64,000 nt of DNA from Chitinophagaceae bacterium UBA1946. GTDB taxonomy: Bacteria; Bacteroidota; Bacteroidia; Chitinophagales; Chitinophagaceae. The stretch lies in the NCBI GenBank assembly GCA_002336815.1, contig DDEU01000014.1, positions 1-64,000 of the forward strand, read 5' to 3'. The translations under genes and the position numbers were made by a program. Numbering within the stretch: position 1 is the stretch's first letter; each line of letters opens with the position of its first letter. A model generated the notes under the pieces. It did not search any database. It saw only the letters and a program-made list of their open reading frames with translations, and was not told where the DNA came from. Shown one piece after another: positions 36,352-44,581 of this stretch.

Positions 36352-38514
36352 TCATTTCTTATTGGATGCTGCTGCCAATAATTTTAACCCGTTCCTAATT
36401 TCGGGGCTGCTCATAAATAATTTCCAGATCAACCCCGTGCGGTAGTTTTCGATCATCACCGTCATCGGCGCCTGGTTAAGCCCCATGTAAATTTCGGAGC
36501 GCCAGTTATTGGTGAGATCGAAGGCATCCTTAAAACCATATTCGCCCCACAAAAACTTACCATAGTTGAAATAATAATTCTTCAATGCCTGCATCGATTC
36601 CTTCGGCAGGTAAGGAAATGAACTGATAGCGCCCGTTGGTGCGATCTTTCCATGATCCTGCCAACTCACCGGTTCATCGGCTGAATAATTAAATGGGCCA
36701 TCGCTGGCCGTTAGTCCCCAGGCACTATCGCCATATCCCTTGAAGTGAAGCGGATTTTGCACACAATAGCGATAGTTAATTGTTGCAATGTTTTGATTGT
36801 TGGTAAAATAATTCGTGTATTTGTCTGTTATCAAATGCGGATCATACCCCATAAAAGAATAATGCGTAAAGAATAGGGGGCCGCCATTGGAAACACCCAC
36901 ATCCAGCTTTACACCAAAATAACTGTTACCATTGGTGTACATCGATCCGTCATTGGTTTGGCTCCAGCCCGAGCGGTACTGCTGGCCGGTACTATCCTGG
37001 TTAGCCCAGCCGCTGTAATACATGCTGGCCGGTACCGCATGAGTGGGTGATGCAATGGCCAGCAGGTAAGTGATCATCGTTTCATTCCAGCCGACCAGGT
37101 TATGGTTAATGATCCATCCCTGGTCGGGCGACCAGTGCCAGTACAAAAACTTGCTGTTGGGATATTGTTTGAACCAATCCCATTCTGCTTTTTTCCAGAT
37201 GTTGTTTATTTTATCCCTGATCATTTTTTCGGATGGATCACTGCCGTTAAAATATTGCCTGGCGGTTAAGAGCCCCTGCAGTAGAAAAGCAGTTTCAACA
37301 AGGTCCGCTCCATTATCCCTGTTTCCAAAAAATGGTTCTGCTTTACCGGTAGCGCCATCCATAAAATGGGGGTATACGCCATGGAAAGTAGCTGCTTTTC
37401 CTAAAAAATTTACAATTTTTACAAACCTGGCGGCAGCTTCTTTCCTGCTGATGAATTTTCTTTCAGTGCCTGCTATCAACGCCATCATGCCAAAGCCCGA
37501 GGCCCCGGCAGCGATCATATTGTGCCTGCCGGCAATGTTCTCTTTTGCCAGGCCACTATTATTTTCTGCAGCCTCCCAGTAATAACGAAAACTGGCTTCC
37601 TGAATCATGGAGAGTAATTCATCATCCGTCATTGGCCTGGTAGCCGCAGCAACTGGTGACGATTTTGATGATTCATTGTAAGCATCGTTTAAAAAAGAGA
37701 TCTTATAAGAATAGCGCTTCCCGGTTTCGCCAGTGTAATCTGTATAGCGGTTGATATAGGGTTGCTGGATACCAACCGGGATAAAACTTTTACCATCTTC
37801 AGAACGGTATATTTTCACAAAATGAATAGCAGGATCGTTGATCCGTTTCCAGGATATGTCAACATGCATGGCATATCCCCTGGCGTTAGTGATCAACGGG
37901 CTGGCAGTGATAGCAAGTCCTTTATCGGAATCCAGCATCTCAATATCATCTATAAAAATGGTATGCGACCCGCCTGCGCCACCTGCCTGTTGCGAAAAAA
38001 CAACTCCGATGATCGCTGCAGGCTCTGCTGCATTAAACTGGGCGAACGAAGCGGCGGGTATCATCACCCGCTGCCATTCCCCATTATTTGCGATGGAGAT
38101 GGTAAGGGCATTGGTAAGGGTACTGTCTGCACGCATTAGTTGCAACAGGGGTAATTCCTGCGCCGGTACCTCAGCATTTGCCTTGAGCCAACAAGATAAA
38201 AAAGCGGCTTTTTTAAAATGGTCCATGCCTCTTTTTTCCTGCCGGAAAATTACGGCCTGCCATTTACCATTGACAGCATTTGTATATTCCAGTTGCAGGG
38301 CATTGCCGGCCGTGTGAAAAACAGTTTCACTCACAGGGAGTTTTCCATTTGTATTTTTAATAACAGCTTCACCCGATGCCTCTATATGAGAAAAAAAATA
38401 ATCGCCACTCATGGCGCTGTTGTTGAAAAAAGTATAATTGTAATTGTACTCCTTTTGTGCTGTGGCAGCAAGAACAGGAAACAGCAGGCAGGTCAATAAT
38501 AAATTTTTCAGCAT
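36352..38514 (-). CDS. GH144-type enzyme with N-terminal binding and Fn3 domains
   Basis: 720 aa, the largest of the four. Signal peptide (about 1-19), a galactose-binding-like beta-sandwich (about 25-195), an Fn3-like domain (about 200-290), then the catalytic alpha-barrel (about 295-715). The motif D400-NGA-D404-LV-E407 and Glu478 in GWNETMITY match the other copies, with two extra residues between them. The accessory domains suggest binding of polymer before cleavage. It is the last gene of the second minus-strand train and converges on the AraC gene. Confidence 0.88.
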   Translation of the reverse strand: MLKNLLLTCLLFPVLAATAQKEYNYNYTFFNNSAMSGDYFFSHIEASGEAVIKNTNGKLPVSETVFHTAGNALQLEYTNAVNGKWQAVIFRQEKRGMDHFKKAAFLSCWLKANAEVPAQELPLLQLMRADSTLTNALTISIANNGEWQRVMIPAASFAQFNAAEPAAIIGVVFSQQAGGAGGSHTIFIDDIEMLDSDKGLAITASPLITNARGYAMHVDISWKRINDPAIHFVKIYRSEDGKSFIPVGIQQPYINRYTDYTGETGKRYSYKISFLNDAYNESSKSSPVAAATRPMTDDELLSMIQEASFRYYWEAAENNSGLAKENIAGRHNMIAAGASGFGMMALIAGTERKFISRKEAAARFVKIVNFLGKAATFHGVYPHFMDGATGKAEPFFGNRDNGADLVETAFLLQGLLTARQYFNGSDPSEKMIRDKINNIWKKAEWDWFKQYPNSKFLYWHWSPDQGWIINHNLVGWNETMITYLLAIASPTHAVPASMYYSGWANQDSTGQQYRSGWSQTNDGSMYTNGNSYFGVKLDVGVSNGGPLFFTHYSFMGYDPHLITDKYTNYFTNNQNIATINYRYCVQNPLHFKGYGDSAWGLTASDGPFNYSADEPVSWQDHGKIAPTGAISSFPYLPKESMQALKNYYFNYGKFLWGEYGFKDAFDLTNNWRSEIYMGLNQAPMTVMIENYRTGLIWKLFMSSPEIRNGLKLLAAASNKK

Positions 38515-38574
38515 GATCTAATTTTTTTTAACAGGTATTAATATACAAATATTTCCCCGGCATCTCATTACAAC

Positions 38575-40572
38575 TCAACGAAGCAAAACAGCCGTTCCTT
38601 TAAGAAGTATTCTTTTGTTGAGTTCATTATCGTACTGCAGTATCCATACATAGGTTCCCGGATCCTGCGGTGCTCCTTTATAAGTACCATCCCACTTGTT
38701 CAGCCAGTTGTTGGTTTCAAACAACAACAAACCTTTCCGGTTGTACACCCTGAACAGCAGGTTGATCGCTTTGTATGCGTTGAGTGGATATAAATAATCA
38801 TTCAACCCGTCCCCGTTGGGAGAAAATGCAGAAGGTACAGCGATATAACAATTGCTCACTGCCCGGAGCTGGCGGTAAGCAGTATCTGTACAGCCGGCCG
38901 AGTCGGCAATACTCAGTGTTACCAGGTAACTGTCCTCGTCTATGGGTATTGAATAATATTGGCGTGGCGCTTCGGATGAATCAATGATCTGCCCGTTTCC
39001 AAAATTCCACTTCCAGCTAATGAGGTTTCCGGTACTGCCATTGCTGAAAAAAGCAGAATCGTAGGGGCGGCACAGGTAGGCCGAACCATTAACTATTGCT
39101 TTTACAGGTACACTGTTTTTAACCCTCACTGTTAATTTGGCCGTGTCACTGCATCCATAAACATCGGTTACCCTTACCGTATAAGTTGTAGTAACAGCAG
39201 GGGTTGATTCCGGATTTTTGACAGCGATGCCGGATAACCCCTGCGGAGGACTCCATTCATACGTTGCACCTGCACTGCTGTTGAGTTGTACGGTATGACC
39301 TTTACAGATAGATGTATCCGGGCCGGCATATACATCGGTGCCAATCACTCTTGCATAAGTGCTGTCGCTTCCGCGGCAACCGCCAAGGGTGATCACATCT
39401 GCATAGTACCAGCCACTGTCTGACAATGTTGAATAGAAGATATGCGGAAAAGGAATGTTATCATGAAAACCATTGGGACCACGCCATTCATAAGCGGCAC
39501 CACCTTCACCATTAAAAATAAGATCGCTCCCGCTGCATACCGGCGAATTATTGGTAATACTATAGCCTGTTGGAATACCGTCAACCTGTATGCGCAAATT
39601 ATTGGAAACAACCCGGCAGTTTTGATTGGCGATATTAGCGCCCTCGGCGGCGGTGAGCCTGAATAAAAAAGTATCGGCTGCAGCAAAACTCCGGTTGTAA
39701 GCACCGGTTGTTGCTCCCGGGATATCCGTCCAGGTGAGTCCTTCATTATTGGTTAGCTGCCATTGCAATCTTGTATCATTATAATAATTTTCGGCAAGGC
39801 CAGACATGGAGATGGTTTTATTGTCACTGAAACAAACACTCTTTACCAATACAGGCCCGAGCGCTCCGTCAAATTCTACTTTTACTTCCGGCCCTGCAGT
39901 TGTAAACTGGATATCATCAATCGCATATGAATATGGGCACACAGGGACCCCTGACGCCTCATCTCGTATTTTCAATACCAGTGGACCTGTACCCGGAGGT
40001 AAAGTAAAATCAGCACGATAAAAATGAAACTTTGGGGTATGAACAAAATCATAATCATAATTCATAGCCCCGGTATTGCTGCTTTGTAATACCTGCCCTG
40101 AAAGAGTTTCAACAGACAATGTTACATTGGGCAAATATGGATTGGGCACATTACAGTAGGAAGGTATACCCGTGTTTAATATCCATGCAGAAAATTGGTA
40201 CACCGTACCGGGACAAAGAGCTTCTGTCAAAGTATCGACATACACCAATTTAGATGTATTGGCCGGAAGCCCGTTCAGGAGCATCATATAACCGCTATGA
40301 CTTTGTGCTGTGTTGTCTATACTTCTACCCATCCTTGTGCGGGGGCAGCGATAAAGGCTGTTGGTAATAGTGTATTCACCCGCCCGGGTGCAGGAGTCTG
40401 TTGTGTAGGTAAAACTGGTTCTGCCCGCAGGCAATTCCGGACCAGGGTTTACTGCTCCTTCTCCAAAACTTTCATTCAATATGGCCCGCCCGGTGCCCTG
40501 CGCCAAACTGAAGCCAGGCAGTAATATCACCAGTGCTGATACACAATAATATTTGATGTAAGTTGATAGCAC
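38575..40572 (-). CDS. Surface protein with PKD domain and T9SS type B sorting domain
   Basis: 665 aa. A signal peptide (about 1-24) is followed by a jelly-roll-like binding region (about 30-230), Ig-like repeats with Cys pairs (for example PVCSGSDLIF and AGPDTSICKG), a PKD domain (SWKWNFGNG, about 525-565) and a type B CTD (VPSAFSPNGDGLNDYLYP to KGTAVLLR). It is exported by the type IX system and is probably a surface glycan-binding protein or adhesin. Flanked by two GH144 genes (60 and 26 bp away), it may hold the substrate at the surface; no enzymatic motif was seen. Confidence 0.87.
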   Translation of the reverse strand: MLSTYIKYYCVSALVILLPGFSLAQGTGRAILNESFGEGAVNPGPELPAGRTSFTYTTDSCTRAGEYTITNSLYRCPRTRMGRSIDNTAQSHSGYMMLLNGLPANTSKLVYVDTLTEALCPGTVYQFSAWILNTGIPSYCNVPNPYLPNVTLSVETLSGQVLQSSNTGAMNYDYDFVHTPKFHFYRADFTLPPGTGPLVLKIRDEASGVPVCPYSYAIDDIQFTTAGPEVKVEFDGALGPVLVKSVCFSDNKTISMSGLAENYYNDTRLQWQLTNNEGLTWTDIPGATTGAYNRSFAAADTFLFRLTAAEGANIANQNCRVVSNNLRIQVDGIPTGYSITNNSPVCSGSDLIFNGEGGAAYEWRGPNGFHDNIPFPHIFYSTLSDSGWYYADVITLGGCRGSDSTYARVIGTDVYAGPDTSICKGHTVQLNSSAGATYEWSPPQGLSGIAVKNPESTPAVTTTYTVRVTDVYGCSDTAKLTVRVKNSVPVKAIVNGSAYLCRPYDSAFFSNGSTGNLISWKWNFGNGQIIDSSEAPRQYYSIPIDEDSYLVTLSIADSAGCTDTAYRQLRAVSNCYIAVPSAFSPNGDGLNDYLYPLNAYKAINLLFRVYNRKGLLLFETNNWLNKWDGTYKGAPQDPGTYVWILQYDNELNKRILLKGTAVLLR

Positions 40573-40598
40573 GGCGGTAAAAAATTTAAACCAGGTGC

Positions 40599-41996
40599 CT
40601 ACAAAGCAGGACTTTTAAATCCAAGTTTCTTTAAACCCTGCTTCACTTCCGGGCAGCTCATAAAAAGTTTCCACAATAAACCAGTCCGGTAATTTTCTAT
40701 CATCACGGGAATGGGGCCCTGGTCGATGGCAAGGTATTTTAATGGAAACCATTTTTCTGTTTCGCTGAACCCATCGTAAAATCCATAAGGACCCCAAAGC
40801 TTATCGTTCATGTCATAATACCAATGCTTCATTGCTGCCATGGATTCTTTTGGCGTATAAGGAAAGGAAGAGAGAGCCGCTGTCGGCGATATCACCCCTT
40901 TATCATTTTCTTTATCCGGTGCATGCGCTGCATAGAACTTTACCGAATAGCTGGCCGTTAAGCCCCAGTTATCTTTTCCATAGCCCCTGTATTGTAAAGG
41001 ATTGTTCACACACCAGGTGTAATTGATGAGTGTTTGATTGGTATTTTCCTCCCAGTAGTCGGTGTACCTGTCCTTTAAGCCATTCGGGTCTAAACCAAGG
41101 TAAGAATATTGCGACCAGAACAAAGGAGCGCCATTGGGCGGGTTGCCCTGGTAGCGTAACTGTAACGGGTACCCCAACGCAGTGTGTGGTGATCTCATTT
41201 TACCATTCTCTGCCCATCCCTCATGATAAACCTCGGCAGGAATGCTGTGAGTGGGTGATGAAGCCGCCAGTACATACATGATCAAACATTCATTGTATCC
41301 ATGTACCGGGAAATTCATCTGCCAGGCATACTGTGGGCTCCAGTGCCAGTACAGCACATTTTTGCCTCCTTTGCGAAACCAGTCAAACTCTACATCTTTC
41401 CAAAGCTGGTCAATTTGTTTTGCCAGTGCCTGTTCCTCTGCATTGCCATCTTTAAAATATTGCCTTGCACAAAGCAATCCCTGCAGCATATAAGAAGTTT
41501 CTACCAGGTCGGCGCCATTGTCCTTTTCACCAAAGGGTTTCACTTTGCCGGTTTCGCCATTCCACCAATGCGGCCATGCCCCATGAAAACGATCTGCTGT
41601 TTCTAAAAAATGAACGATCTTCTGCAGGCGCTGTAACCCTTCCTGCCTTGGTATAAATTTCCGGTCAATGGCAACGAGCAGTGCCATTACACCAAAGCCG
41701 CTGCCACCACTGGTAACAACATTTTTGTCGTTATCCGGGTAATCGTTATCTGTATGAAATCTTTCTCTCGCCATGCCGCTGGTTGGTTCTGCGCCATCTG
41801 TAAAATACCGGATCGTTTGCTGCTGCACCAGGTCGAGCAAGACCGAATCGCTGAGTACTGCGGGTTTTACAGGAAGCGCTTTCGGCTCCGCAGTTTGAGT
41901 TTGGGAATAACAACTGTTGAAAGCAGTTGTACTGAGTATCACCAGACTGATGCTCCAGGCCATTAAGCTGATACGGCTTACCGAATATTTTTTCAT
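40599..41996 (-). CDS. GH144-type endo-beta-1,2-glucanase family protein
   Basis: 465 aa: an N-terminal hydrophobic signal (about 12-26) ending in FNSC, a possible but not canonical lipobox, then a short linker and the catalytic barrel (about 48-460). Key acidic residues are D159, D163 and E166 (in DNGADLVE) and Glu236 in YNECLIMY, exactly 70 residues after E166. Lacking accessory domains, it is the simplest member along with the one at 32356. The gene lies between an EEP phosphatase and a T9SS protein. Confidence 0.88.
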   Translation of the reverse strand: MKKYSVSRISLMAWSISLVILSTTAFNSCYSQTQTAEPKALPVKPAVLSDSVLLDLVQQQTIRYFTDGAEPTSGMARERFHTDNDYPDNDKNVVTSGGSGFGVMALLVAIDRKFIPRQEGLQRLQKIVHFLETADRFHGAWPHWWNGETGKVKPFGEKDNGADLVETSYMLQGLLCARQYFKDGNAEEQALAKQIDQLWKDVEFDWFRKGGKNVLYWHWSPQYAWQMNFPVHGYNECLIMYVLAASSPTHSIPAEVYHEGWAENGKMRSPHTALGYPLQLRYQGNPPNGAPLFWSQYSYLGLDPNGLKDRYTDYWEENTNQTLINYTWCVNNPLQYRGYGKDNWGLTASYSVKFYAAHAPDKENDKGVISPTAALSSFPYTPKESMAAMKHWYYDMNDKLWGPYGFYDGFSETEKWFPLKYLAIDQGPIPVMIENYRTGLLWKLFMSCPEVKQGLKKLGFKSPAL

Positions 41997-42006
41997 TAGC
42001 TTTTTT

Positions 42007-42858
42007 TTAGAATTCCATTGTTGCCATTATGGGAAAGTGATCAGAAGGGTATTTCATATCGTATGAATCCGTAATGGTAGCAAATTTTTTTACTTTCCAT
42101 TTGTTGCCTGCTGAAACAAATATGTAATCTATACAACCCTCTGGCTTTTTATTAAAGGCAAATGCTTCCCAGGTATCTGCAGGCCCGTAAGGGTGTTCCA
42201 GACTGATGCTTCTTGCATTTTGAAAATGCTCATTCATAAACACGGCTGGCGCCTCTTCCGGCTTTGAATTAAAATCACCGGTCAATACCACGGGATAGTT
42301 TTTTTGTTTGACAAGCTGGTTGATTTTTTGAGTGATCAATTTTGCCGATTCTATCCTTGCCGTTACACCCAGGTGATCGAAGTGTGTATTAAAAACCCAT
42401 AAAAATTTCTTGCTGATCTTTGCCCTGAACAATCCATACGTGCAAACCCTGTGACAGGCAGCATCCCATCCCATGGAAACGGTATCGGGTGTGGAAGACA
42501 ACCAGAATGTGGCCTGTTCAACAAGTTCAAATTTTTCTTTGTTGTAAAAGATGCAGGAATATTCGCCGCCCGTTTTTCCGTCATCACGTCCCACGCCGAT
42601 ATAATTATACTTGCTGAGTTGTGTCTGCAAATACTGTAACTGGTGATGCTGCACTTCCTGCCCTCCAATAAAATCCGCCTCATAGTAATTCATCAGCGCC
42701 GCTACTTTTTCTTTTCGGGCATCCCAGCGGTTTTCACCATCCGATGCCACATCCAACCGGATATTGTACGACATTACTTTTACCGGTTGCTGTGCCTGTG
42801 CTGCCATACCCAGCAATAGCAGCAACAGCGGTCGCATTATTTTTCTTACTACCAGCAT
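42007..42858 (-). CDS. Secreted endonuclease/exonuclease/phosphatase-family protein
   Basis: 283 aa from the Met at 42858, which gives a normal signal peptide (MLVVRKIMRPLLLLLLGM) and a 14-bp gap; the full frame to 42954 would overlap the GH144 gene by 82 bp and adds an unlikely N terminus. A Met at 42837 is also possible. EEP motifs are present: VMSYNIRL, GGQEVQHHQ, NTHFDHLG, LTGDFNSKP and SDHFPIMA. The fold includes secreted DNases, sphingomyelinases and phosphodiesterases. Between two GH144 genes it may cleave phosphodiester substituents, but nuclease activity cannot be excluded. Confidence 0.85.
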   Translation of the reverse strand: MLVVRKIMRPLLLLLLGMAAQAQQPVKVMSYNIRLDVASDGENRWDARKEKVAALMNYYEADFIGGQEVQHHQLQYLQTQLSKYNYIGVGRDDGKTGGEYSCIFYNKEKFELVEQATFWLSSTPDTVSMGWDAACHRVCTYGLFRAKISKKFLWVFNTHFDHLGVTARIESAKLITQKINQLVKQKNYPVVLTGDFNSKPEEAPAVFMNEHFQNARSISLEHPYGPADTWEAFAFNKKPEGCIDYIFVSAGNKWKVKKFATITDSYDMKYPSDHFPIMATMEF

Positions 42859-42872
42859 AGATTGTAATTGAA

Positions 42873-44570
42873 TTATGGCAAATAAGGTGCTGTAAAACCA
42901 AGCACATTCTTCATCCCGTTCTTCACCTCGGGGCAACTTGTAAATAAATTCCACACCAGTTGCGACCGGTAATTCTCAATCATTACAATGATTGGCCCCT
43001 GGTCGATCGCTAAAAATGAACCGGCGAACCATGGATCTTTTAAAGAAAAGGCATCTGCAAATCCATATTCTTTCCACAACTTATCGCCCAGCACATAATA
43101 AAAGAATTTCAATGCTCTCATTGATTCTGCCGGGGTATAAGGAAAAGAAGAAAGGGCGGCAGTTGGCGCTATAAAGCCCACATCGTTCGTTGGTGAACTG
43201 GCCGTGTACCCGTTTTTAATATCGCTTGCTGTAAGACCCCAGCAATCGGCACTATAGCCAAACTGGTTGTTGGGGTTTGTTTTGCAATGGTTGTAATTGA
43301 TAAGCGTATGATTGGTAGTTTGTATGATATAGTTGGCGTAAGCATCCTGCAAACCATTTGGATTTACCCCTAAAAAAGAATAGTGTGAAAAAAACAAAGG
43401 GCCGCCCAAAGATGGACCTAACGGTAACTGGTAGCCGAAATAACTGGCTCCATTGGTAAAGGGGTTTCCGGCAGCCCAGCCACTGGTATAAACAGATGCA
43501 GGCACTCCATGCGTGGTGGAGGAGGCGGCCAGTATGTAAGTGATCAGGCATTCGTTCCAGCCACGTATCTGGAAATTCATATCCCAGTTATACACCGGGC
43601 TCCAGTGCCAGTACAACACATTTTCATTGTTTCGCCTGAACCAGCTCCAGTCAACATTGTTCCAGATGCTGTTGATATCATTTCTTAATGTTGTTTCTGC
43701 CGCACCGGGGTCATTAAAATACTGCCTTGCAGTAAGCAGTCCCGCCATCAGGTAAGAAGTTTCTACCAGGTCGGCACCATCATCTTTTGTGCTAAAAGGA
43801 ATAACTATACCGGAACCGCCATGTAACCAGTGCGGATAGGCACCGTGAAAGGTTTGAGCTGTGTTTTTTAAAAATCCAACGATCTGCTGCATTCTCTGCA
43901 ACCCTGCTGCCCTTGTGATAAAAGACCTTTTGATGGCAACGGGTATTGCCATAATGCCAAAGCCTGAACCGCCGGTGGTAACAGTATTGTCATCTCCATT
44001 GTTCCTTTCCCTTGCAAGACCGCTAACCGGGTGACCATAGTCCCAAAAATATTTGAAGGTTTGCTTTTGCACAAGATCGAGTAACATGGAATCGGTTAGC
44101 AATGGAAATTTTGGCGTAGAATCGATCCTGGTTACAAAACTCAAATTGTATCCTGCGGATAAACTTTTTCCGGCCACAGATTGCAAAGCAGTGCCGGCCA
44201 TAACCGTATAGGATGCGATGTTCTGCAGGGCCGCAGAAGGTTGCAGGAGCAATACACTATCGTTGTTACTGTAAGCAGGTGTGTAACTGACGGCCCCGCC
44301 AATATTATCTTTAAAACTAATACCTGCCGTAACGGTAGCACGGTTTACGGGTGCGGAGAATGAATACTGCACTACCGGGGTAGTGCTGATATTGTAATAA
44401 TTACTGCCACTGCTTACGCTGTTGTTATTGAGTTTGGCCGCTTTGATGGTAAGTGGCGGAACGATTGGTTCCGGCGGCGGCGTGCCCGTATCTTTCTTGG
44501 AACACCCGGCAATCACCAGCGTTGAAGCGATGACAAATAAAGAAAGCCTTTTTTGAAGGATAGTTTTCAT
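42873..44570 (-). CDS. GH144-type lipoprotein with N-terminal Ig-like domain
   Basis: 565 aa. Lipobox VIAGC puts the lipidated Cys at 23, followed by a Pro-rich linker, a Big_5-like Ig domain (about 40-148) and the catalytic barrel (about 155-560). D263, D267, E270 and Glu340 in WNECLITY keep the GH144 pattern. The lipid anchor and spacer suggest a surface endo-enzyme that makes the first cuts before SusCD uptake, unlike the unanchored copies. It is 11 bp after the FG-GAP protein gene. Confidence 0.9.
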   Translation of the reverse strand: MKTILQKRLSLFVIASTLVIAGCSKKDTGTPPPEPIVPPLTIKAAKLNNNSVSSGSNYYNISTTPVVQYSFSAPVNRATVTAGISFKDNIGGAVSYTPAYSNNDSVLLLQPSAALQNIASYTVMAGTALQSVAGKSLSAGYNLSFVTRIDSTPKFPLLTDSMLLDLVQKQTFKYFWDYGHPVSGLARERNNGDDNTVTTGGSGFGIMAIPVAIKRSFITRAAGLQRMQQIVGFLKNTAQTFHGAYPHWLHGGSGIVIPFSTKDDGADLVETSYLMAGLLTARQYFNDPGAAETTLRNDINSIWNNVDWSWFRRNNENVLYWHWSPVYNWDMNFQIRGWNECLITYILAASSTTHGVPASVYTSGWAAGNPFTNGASYFGYQLPLGPSLGGPLFFSHYSFLGVNPNGLQDAYANYIIQTTNHTLINYNHCKTNPNNQFGYSADCWGLTASDIKNGYTASSPTNDVGFIAPTAALSSFPYTPAESMRALKFFYYVLGDKLWKEYGFADAFSLKDPWFAGSFLAIDQGPIIVMIENYRSQLVWNLFTSCPEVKNGMKNVLGFTAPYLP

Positions 44571-44581
44571 AATAGATAAAA

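Noticed and set aside
32356..44570. Naming the four glycoamylase-like proteins glucoamylases
   Set aside because: The Pfam label is misleading; the acidic motif spacing fits GH144 endo-beta-1,2-glucanases and no starch-specific context exists.
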